Shown: one piece after another, positions 43,640 to 49,486 of the stretch | How the letters are laid out: every line of letters starts with the position of its first letter | Position numbering within the stretch: the stretch's first letter is position 1 | Assembly (NCBI GenBank): GCA_048213135.1 | Contig: PS015228.1 | Span: forward strand, 25,401 to 74,886 | Reading direction: 5' to 3' | Source: Reclinomonas americana ATCC 50394 | Taxonomy: Eukaryota > Jakobida > Jakobea > Jakobida | Length of the DNA: 49,486 nt | Notes under the pieces: generated by a model | What the model was told of the DNA's origin: nothing | What the model saw: only the letters and a program-made list of their open reading frames with translations | The model's database searches: none | Translations under genes and position numbers: made by a program

Positions 43640-44749
43640 ATGTCATCCGCCACTCCCCTTCACAACTGCAGTCTCCTGGAGGGCCACACTCGCGACGTGC
43701 GGTCTGTCGCCATCACTCCCAACGGAGAGTACATTATCAGCGGTAGTGCTGACGAAACAGTACGTGTGTGGTCACTGGCGAGTGGCGAAGAAGTGCAACG
43801 CCTGGTGGGTCACACTCTGGAGGTGCGTTGCGTCGCCATCACTCCCGACAGTCAGCAAGTGGTGAGTGTGAGCAATGACTCGACGGTGCGAGTGTGGTCG
43901 CTGGCGAGTGGCGAGGAAGTGCGACGACGCGGCGGGTGGATGACGTCAGTTGCCGTCACTCCCGACGGTCAGCACGTGGTGGGTGGGTGCGTTGACAGGA
44001 ATGTGCGAGTGTGGTCGCTGGCGACGGGAGAGGAGGTGCGGCGGTACAGAGTGCGACGGATTGACTTTCAGGTGCATTGTGTTGCCGGCACCCCTGACGG
44101 GCAACACGTTGTGAGCGGGGGTGCTGACAACATGGTGCGAGTGTGGTCACTGGCGAGTGGCGGGCAAGTGCAGCAGCTAGAGGGACACGCGGGATGGGTG
44201 CATTCTGTCGCTGTCACTCCCGACGGTCAGCATGTGGTGAGCGGGAGTTATGACAAGACTGTGCGAGTGTGGTCGCTGGCGAGTGGACAAGAGTTGCGTC
44301 GGCTGGAGGGACACCACTCCTGCGTGTGGTGTGTCGCCATCAGCCTCGACGGCCAGCACGTTGTCAGCGGAGGCGACGATAAGATCGTGCGGATGTGGTC
44401 GCTGGCGAACGGAGAGGAGGTGCGGCGATTTGAGGGGCACGGAGGAAGAGTCAACACGGTTGCTGTCTCGCCGGATGGTCAGCATGTGGTGAGTGGCGGG
44501 CACGGCGCGACCGTGCGGATGTGGTCTTCGCCTCTCGGTGTTGCTCGTCGCGAGCTCGATTGTGCGCGGCAGGCCATGCAGGCGGTGCGGGAGGCGATGC
44601 AGGAGGCAATGCAGGAAGACGAAGGAAGAGAAGAAGAGGGAGAGGGGGATCCGCGGTGCTTGCCGGAGCTGGTGCTGCGGTGCTTCATTGTGGAGGATGC
44701 AGCTGGCCTGGTGTTCCGCTGCAGCATGGACCCTGACTTGCACTGGTAA
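43640..44749 (+). CDS. WD40 array gene 9
   Basis: Intronless, 369 residues (MSSATPLHNCSLLEGHTRDV). Seven blades; blade 3 is truncated to RRRGGWMTSVAVTPDG, blade 4 is atypical (YRVRRIDFQVHCVAGTPDG), the last is full length (FEGHGGRVNTVAVSPDG). The module is VRMWSSPLGVARRELDCARQAM followed by an extended acidic helix with a repeated REAMQEAMQE, then DPRCLPE and VLRCFIVEDAA ... FRCS-DPDLHW. Confidence 0.92.
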   Translation: MSSATPLHNCSLLEGHTRDVRSVAITPNGEYIISGSADETVRVWSLASGEEVQRLVGHTLEVRCVAITPDSQQVVSVSNDSTVRVWSLASGEEVRRRGGWMTSVAVTPDGQHVVGGCVDRNVRVWSLATGEEVRRYRVRRIDFQVHCVAGTPDGQHVVSGGADNMVRVWSLASGGQVQQLEGHAGWVHSVAVTPDGQHVVSGSYDKTVRVWSLASGQELRRLEGHHSCVWCVAISLDGQHVVSGGDDKIVRMWSLANGEEVRRFEGHGGRVNTVAVSPDGQHVVSGGHGATVRMWSSPLGVARRELDCARQAMQAVREAMQEAMQEDEGREEEGEGDPRCLPELVLRCFIVEDAAGLVFRCSMDPDLHW

Positions 44750-44834
44750 TGAAGAAGGAGAGCAGGCAGATTAATGAAAGTCACAGCGTTGCATGTTCCT
44801 CTCTGTGCAGCAGAGATCACGCGACGGCAGAGAA

Positions 44835-44860
44835 GCAACTTCGACTCCGCAGTCCGTCCC
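44835..44860 (+). promoter_or_regulatory. Conserved upstream element, WD40 gene 10
   Basis: GCAACTTCGACTCCGCAG then TCCGTCCC, 96 bp before the ATG, preceded by GTTGCATGTTCCTC and GAGATCACGCGACGGCAG. Confidence 0.5.
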
Positions 44861-44930
44861 GTAGTTCTTCGCGCATAGCACTCACGCGCCATCTGCCTTC
44901 CTTTCTCTCTACTCCATTCCTCTCTCTGTC

Positions 44931-46001
44931 ATGTCATCCGCCTCTCCCGTTCACTCTTGCAGTCACCTGGAAGGACACACCGACAGCGTTCTCTGTGTCG
45001 CCATCACCCCCGACGGTCAGCACTGTGTGAGTGGCAGCAAGGACAAGACTGTGCGTGTGTGGTCACTGGCAAGTGGGAAAGAGGTGCACCGGATGGAGGG
45101 TCACACGAACTGGGTGCGTTGCGTCACCGTCACCCCCGATGGTCAGCACGTTGTGAGCGGCGGTGATGACGATTCAGTGCATGTGTGGTCACTGGCGACT
45201 GGAGAGGAGGTGCGACTGCTAAAGGGACACACTGACTGGGTGTACTCTGTCGCTGTTACCCCCGATGGTCAGCATGTCGTGAGTGGGAATGGCGACAGGA
45301 CGATCCGAGTGTGGTCACTGGCGAGTGGAAGAGAAACGCGACGGTTGGTGGGGCACACCGCCGCGGTGTATTGTGTCGCCGTCACACCCGATGGCCTGCA
45401 CGTTGTGAGCGGGAGTCAGGACTCGACAGTGCGCGTGTGGTCACTGGCGAGTGGAGAGCAAGTGCGATGGATGGTAGGGCACACCGGCCCGGTAGTCGCT
45501 GTCGCCGTCCCTCCCGACGGTCTGCATGTGGTGAGCGGGAGCTGGGACAAGACTGTGCGAGTGTGGTCGCTGGCGATTGGAGAAGAGGTGCGACGGATGC
45601 AGGGGGACTTTGATTGGGTGAGCTCTGTCGGCATCACCCACTATGGTCAGCAAGTCGTCAGCAGAGTCGACGGTAGGACCGTGCGGATGTGGTCGCTGGC
45701 GAGCGGAGAGGAGGTGCGGCGATTTGAAGGTGGTGCAAATGCTGTGGCTGTCACTCCCGATGGTCAGCGCATTGTAAGCGGCTGTCACGACAAGACGGTG
45801 CGGGTGTGGACTTCGCCCCTCGGTGTTGCCCGTCGCGAGCTCGACACCGCGCGGCAGGCCATGGAGGCGGTGCAGGAGATGATGGAGGAAGGAGAAGAGG
45901 ATCCGCGATGCTTGCCGGAGCTGGTGCTGCGGTGTTTCATCGTGGAGGAGGCCGAGGTGGTGCTCTTCCGGTGCAGAATGGAACCTAATTCGCGCTGGTA
46001 G
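44931..46001 (+). CDS. WD40 array gene 10, mosaic of genes 5 and 3/4
   Basis: Intronless, 356 residues. The first three blades are close to gene 5 (SKDKTVRVWSLASG, MEGHTNWVRCVTVTPDG, GGDDDSVHVWSLATGEE). The start of the C-terminal module (MEAVQEMMEEGEEDPRC) is the gene 3/4 version, so it looks like a product of gene conversion or unequal exchange. Blade 6 is eroded (MQGDFDWVSSVGITHYG), blade 7 is FEGGANAVAV. It ends FRCRMEPNSRW, changing the otherwise constant FRCS. Confidence 0.92.
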   Translation: MSSASPVHSCSHLEGHTDSVLCVAITPDGQHCVSGSKDKTVRVWSLASGKEVHRMEGHTNWVRCVTVTPDGQHVVSGGDDDSVHVWSLATGEEVRLLKGHTDWVYSVAVTPDGQHVVSGNGDRTIRVWSLASGRETRRLVGHTAAVYCVAVTPDGLHVVSGSQDSTVRVWSLASGEQVRWMVGHTGPVVAVAVPPDGLHVVSGSWDKTVRVWSLAIGEEVRRMQGDFDWVSSVGITHYGQQVVSRVDGRTVRMWSLASGEEVRRFEGGANAVAVTPDGQRIVSGCHDKTVRVWTSPLGVARRELDTARQAMEAVQEMMEEGEEDPRCLPELVLRCFIVEEAEVVLFRCRMEPNSRW

Positions 46002-46018
46002 AAGAAGGAGAGCAAGCA

Positions 46019-46084
46019 GCTATATAAACAGCGTTGCATGTTCCCTGCAGAGCAACAACTTCGGCCTCGCAAAGTCCGTCCCAT
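46019..46084 (+). promoter_or_regulatory. TATA-like site and conserved element, WD40 gene 11
   Basis: CTATATAAAC at 46019-46028 is followed by GTTGCATGTTCC and CAACTTCGGCCTCGCAAAG then TCCGTCCCA. The element lies about 100 bp before the ATG. The TATA-like site is unique to this member. Confidence 0.45.
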
Positions 46085-46151
46085 ACAGTCCATCTCGCAC
46101 TCACACGCCATCCTGCCTCACCTTTCTCTTCTCCTTCTCCCTCTCCCTGTC

Positions 46152-47222
46152 ATGTCATCCGCCTCTCCCCTTCACTCTTGCACTCTGCTGGAGGGTCACA
46201 CCGACAGCGTTCGCTGTGTCGCCATCACCCCCGACGGTCAGCACTGTGTCAGTGGCAGCATCGACACTGTGTGTGTGTGGTCACTGGCGAGTGGCGAGGA
46301 GGTGCGACGACTGGAGGGGCGCTTTGACGCGGTGACCTCTCTCGCCATCACTCCCGACAGTCAGCACGTTGTGATGGGGTGCGGTGACGCGACCATTCGC
46401 GTGTGGTCGCTGGCGACTGGTGAGCAAGTGCGTCGACTGGAGGGACACACTGCTGTGGTGTTGTCTGTGGCCATCACTCCCGACGGCCTCCGCGTTGTGA
46501 GTGGGAGTGCTGACAAGAGTGCGCGCGTGTGGTCACTGGCGACGGGCAAAGAGGTGCGACAGCTGCAGCGAAGTGTGTACACGTTTTTTTTTCTCGTGTT
46601 GTCGGTGGCTGTGGCTCCCGATAATGAGCACTGCGTGAGTGGAAGTGCTGATAAGATGGTGCGAGTGTGGTCGCTGGCGAGCGGTGGGGAAGTTCGATGG
46701 ATGGAAGGGCACAGTGGTCCGGTTCAATGTGTCGCCGTCACTCCCGACGGTCAGCATGTGGTGAGTGGGAGTCACGATGCGACAGTGCGAGTGTGGTCAC
46801 TGGCGAGTGGCGCAGAGGTGCGACGGTTGGAGGGGCACACTGGGTGGGTGACTTCTGTCGCCGTCACTCCCGATGGTTTGCATGTGGTGAGTGGTGGCCA
46901 TGACAAGACCATACGAATGTGGTCACTGGCGAGTGGCGAGGAGGTGCGCCGGTTCGATGGCAATGCCAGTTCTGTCGCCGTTACTTCCGATGGTCAGCGC
47001 ATTGTGAGCGGCACCGGTGGCGACAATGCAGTGCGGGTATTGTCGTCGCCATACGCCTTGGCCAGTCGCGAACTTGATAGTGCGCGGCAGGCCATGCGGG
47101 CGGTGCAGGAAGAAGAAGAAGATCCACGTTGCTTGCCGGAGGTCGTGCTGCGGTGCTTCATCGTGGAGGAGGCTGAGGTGCTGCTTTTCCGGTGCAGTAT
47201 GGATCCCGACTTGCGTTGGTGA
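46152..47222 (+). CDS. WD40 array gene 11, last of the array
   Basis: Intronless, 356 residues (MSSASPLHSCTLLEGHTDSV). Seven blades; blade 1 lacks two residues in its DKTVRVW strand (SGSIDTVCVWSLASG), blade 4 is the atypical LQRSVYTFFFLVLSVAV, blade 7 is FDGNASSVAV. The module is VRVLSSPYALASRELDSARQAM ... DPRCLPE ... VLRCFIVEEAE ... FRCS-DPDLRW. Only 234 bp separate its stop from the stop of the convergent Myb gene. Confidence 0.92.
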   Translation: MSSASPLHSCTLLEGHTDSVRCVAITPDGQHCVSGSIDTVCVWSLASGEEVRRLEGRFDAVTSLAITPDSQHVVMGCGDATIRVWSLATGEQVRRLEGHTAVVLSVAITPDGLRVVSGSADKSARVWSLATGKEVRQLQRSVYTFFFLVLSVAVAPDNEHCVSGSADKMVRVWSLASGGEVRWMEGHSGPVQCVAVTPDGQHVVSGSHDATVRVWSLASGAEVRRLEGHTGWVTSVAVTPDGLHVVSGGHDKTIRMWSLASGEEVRRFDGNASSVAVTSDGQRIVSGTGGDNAVRVLSSPYALASRELDSARQAMRAVQEEEEDPRCLPEVVLRCFIVEEAEVLLFRCSMDPDLRW

Positions 47223-47456
47223 GGAAGCATTAGGAAATGAACGCCGCAAGAGTTGCATCCTCGCTTTCCTCGTTGCCACGGCAAGTAGACAGGCACATAC
47301 ACACACATGAGTGCAGCGGAGAAGAGAATGGGGAGCGTGCGGCCGGCACAGTGCGCGCGTCCAGCCGTGTTCTTGACACGCCATGCTCGCTCCAAACCCT
47401 CCCCGACCACCTCTTACCATCTCTTTTCACTCCTCACACGGAACTCGCGACGAATA

Positions 47457-48176
47457 TCATCGCGTGGACAACACCGGCAGCCCCTGCAAGAGCATGCGCT
47501 GCAGCATTCGCTTCTCACGATCACGCATCCTCTCAAAGTGCAAATCGCCCTCGCCCTGGTCAACCCACAACTCCTCCGGCGTGAAAGCCACATTGTCGCC
47601 CTCAGCCGACCAGTGCCGTTCGCACTCCACTCGCAGATTGCGCCCGTGCTCGCTGCACTGGCGACACAACTCGGCCCAGCGGTCCTTTAGTGACACTTGG
47701 GTGCGATGATTCGGGAACTTGAACATGCGAAGGATGCGAACCCACGCCGCCCCGAACCGTCGATAGCCCTCCATGATCCAGCGGTCCTGAGTGCAGCGTT
47801 TAGTCCACGGGGGCGAAGCGCACACAGACACATTGCGCTTCAGTTCAGTCATACCTCTTCGGCAGCAAACTCACGCTTGCCGCGGGACGGAGATGCGGCC
47901 ACAGTGGTGGTGGTGGTGGTGGTGGTCACCAGGGTGGACAACGACGACGACGACAATGACGGCGCCGGAGATGACACAGACAGTGGCGAGGCGCTGGATC
48001 TCCTGCCTGCCACCGCCTTCGAGCTGGCTGTCGGCGACGGCGACAGAGACGATGGGGCTACTGTCGGCACAGCGCGTGACGAATGGCTGCTGTGAGGGGG
48101 AGATCAGTGGCAGTCAATGGCACAGAGAGAGAGATAGAGGGAGAGAGGGAGGGAGAGAGAGAGAGATAGAGGGACA

Positions 48177-48236
<60 letters not shown>

Positions 48237-48995
48237 AGTAGAGTACTACGTACGTACGTACGTNNNNNNNNNNNNNNNNNNNNNNNNNNNNNNNNNNNNN
48301 NNNNNNNNNNNNNNNNNNNNNNNNNNNNNNNNNNNNNNNNNNNNNNNNNNNNNNNNNNNNNNNNNNNNNNNNNNNNNNNNNNNNNNNNNNNNNNNNNNNN
48401 NNNNNNNNNNNNNNNNNNNNNNNNNNNNNNNNNNNNNNCCTTGCTCTCACTCGCAGAATTCAGGCTCGCACTGTGCAGAGCGCGTGAGACACTCTCGCGC
48501 AATCGAACAGGCAGCGACAAGAATGCGCACCGCTTCTTCACCGGCGGCTCCTTTACCGGTACCTCAGCGGCCGACAAGGTCGTCGACGAGGGCGACTCGG
48601 ACCGGGGACGCTACGCGAAAGAATGTTGGAATGGAGGTGCAGGAAGGGCATGGGATCGATAGCTTACCTTTGCGGTGGTGGTGGTGGTGACCTTGGGTTT
48701 AGCCGACTTTCGCGCAAGCACGCCGGATCCCTGCGACGATTGCGAGGGGGCCGTGACGGGAGCGGTGACCGGGGGTGCGGGCGGGGGCGGTGGTGGTGGT
48801 GGTGGTGGTGGGGGAGGAGGAGGAGGCGGTGGAGGCGGTGGAGGAGGAGGAGGTGGGGAGGAAGGAGGTGGGGGAGAAGGCGACGCGGCAGGAGCAGCAG
48901 GTAATGGTGGTGGTGGAAGAGGTGGAGAAGGAGGAGAGGAAGCCGCCGGTTGTGGAGCAGAGAGGATTGATTCTTGGCTGGGGGTGGATTTGGAA
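47457..48995 (-). CDS. Myb/SANT (telobox-like) DNA-binding protein, 5' end outside or unresolved
   Basis: Exons on the minus strand: 48995-48668 (phase 0 end, consensus donor GTAAGC), 48610 to about 48451, possibly another in the gap 48264-48438, 48089-47855 and 47786-47457. The Myb repeat spans the last junction: KREFAAEE joins DRWIMEGYRRFGAAWVRIL, then FKFPNHRTQVSLKDRWAEL. The VSLKDRW end resembles the VDLKDKWRN telobox of TRF-type telomere-binding proteins. The N-terminal part is a long proline run, Ser/Thr-rich linkers and a basic patch (KEPPVKKRC). A C-terminal region of about 60 residues after the Myb repeat has no known domain. It probably acts in the nucleus on DNA; a telomere role is inferred from the telobox-like motif only. 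It is convergent with the WD40 array. Confidence 0.75.
48264..48438. other. Assembly gap, 175 N
   Basis: Lies in an intron of the Myb gene, beside a GA array (48181-48232) and TACG repeats (48244-48263). A missing small exon here would restore phase between the neighbouring exons. Confidence 0.9.
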
Positions 48996-49384
48996 CTGTG
49001 CGGGGGAGAGGGTTAGTGAAAAAGCAAAGAGAGAGGAGGAGACTATATAGAGGGAACGGAACTTGAGCTGGGAGGGGGTGTTGTCGGCAGTGCATTGCAC
49101 CCTGCGTTGATAAGGGAAAGGGTAAGGGAAAGGGACGGGTAAGGGAAAGGGCAAGGGAAAGGAAAGGGATGGGAAAGGGATGGGAAAAGGGAAGGGGAAG
49201 GGGAAGGGAAAGGGAAAGGGACATGGGAAGGGAAAGGGAAAGGAACATGGGAAAGAGAATGAATGGGCAAGGGAAGGAAGAGACGTGGGAGACGTGGGAA
49301 GTTAATGGGGGAAGGGAAAGGGGGAAGGAAAGGGGAGGAAGGGGAGGAAGGGAGAAGGAGAGGAGAAGGAGAGGAGAGGAGAGG

Positions 49385-49424
<40 letters not shown>

Positions 49425-49433
49425 GAGGAGGAG

Positions 49434-49470
<37 letters not shown>

Positions 49471-49486
49471 GAGAGGGAGAGAAAGA
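48996..49486. repeat. Purine-rich GGGAAA hexamer tract and GA/GGA arrays
   Basis: From about 49113 to 49240 the + strand is an irregular GGGAAA/GGGTAA array, then GGGGAAGG units, then GA and GGA arrays to the window end. No coding signal is seen. The 5' part of the Myb gene may continue beyond it. Confidence 0.7.

Noticed and set aside
33194-47000. Many open frames on the minus strand opposite the WD40 genes
   Set aside because: They are mirror translations of the repeated blades (recurring LPLTTCRPSGVTATD-like strings) and follow the sense repeats exactly; only 35301-35632 is a true minus-strand blade.
33171-47222. One giant WD40 gene broken by stops
   Set aside because: Each unit has its own ATG in the same context, its own stop after the C-terminal module, and most have their own upstream element.
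33171-47222. Bacterial or phage contamination suggested by dense intronless genes
   Set aside because: Flanking genes on both sides are spliced eukaryotic genes in the same sequence, and codon and motif style match the STAND gene blades.
49113-49240. Telomere tract
   Set aside because: The hexamers are irregular GGGAAA/GGGTAA/GGGGAAGG mixtures followed by GA arrays, not a uniform telomere repeat.

Overview
The window is nuclear DNA from an intron-rich eukaryote, most likely a free-living protist. The evidence is spliceosomal introns with GT...AG ends and pyrimidine-rich acceptors in almost every gene, very abundant GA/CT, CA/GT and other simple repeats, a cytoplasmic dynein subunit, and a tunnel-type (Cet1-like) mRNA 5'-triphosphatase. 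That capping enzyme is typical of fungi and many protists and is not the type used by animals and land plants. I cannot name the species. Ten runs of N interrupt the sequence, mostly inside simple repeats, and one short contig between two gaps looks inverted (35301-35632).

Layout, left half: a small secreted PAN/apple-domain protein gene (107-1171, +) converges on the Cet1-like triphosphatase gene (1713-3221 and beyond, -). A repeat-rich intergenic region (3222-5941) follows, with a degenerate ~150-bp tandem repeat. Next is a 14-exon cytoplasmic dynein intermediate chain gene (5942-12468, +). After it comes a 14-exon NACHT - pentapeptide - WD40 STAND protein gene (12735-21331, +), whose exon phases all join and give about 1375 residues. 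An unrecognised multi-exon gene (22769-26976, +; N-terminus unresolved) encodes a beta-rich then helical protein. It faces an ~18-exon oligopeptidase B gene on the minus strand (27022-33172, -).

Layout, right half: from 33171 to 47222 lies a head-to-tail array of eleven intronless paralogues, all on the + strand. Each encodes a seven-bladed WD40 propeller that ends in the same ~65-residue C-terminal module (R-E-L-D ... DPRCLPE ... VLRCFIVEEAE ... FRCS), which I do not recognise as a named domain. Spacing is 56 to about 200 bp and most members share a promoter-like element about 80-110 bp before the ATG. A minus-strand Myb/telobox-type DNA-binding protein gene (47457-48995 and beyond) and a GGGAAA-type purine tract close the window.

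How the parts may relate: dynein, capping enzyme, oligopeptidase B and the Myb protein are ordinary housekeeping or regulatory genes. The unusual content is the WD40 array together with the NACHT-WD40 STAND gene about 12 kb upstream. Large, internally homogenised WD40 propellers and NACHT/STAND ATPases are the sensor and switch parts of several recognition systems (for example fungal HET-E/HNWD proteins). A recognition role for this cluster is an inference that the sequence suggests but does not prove.
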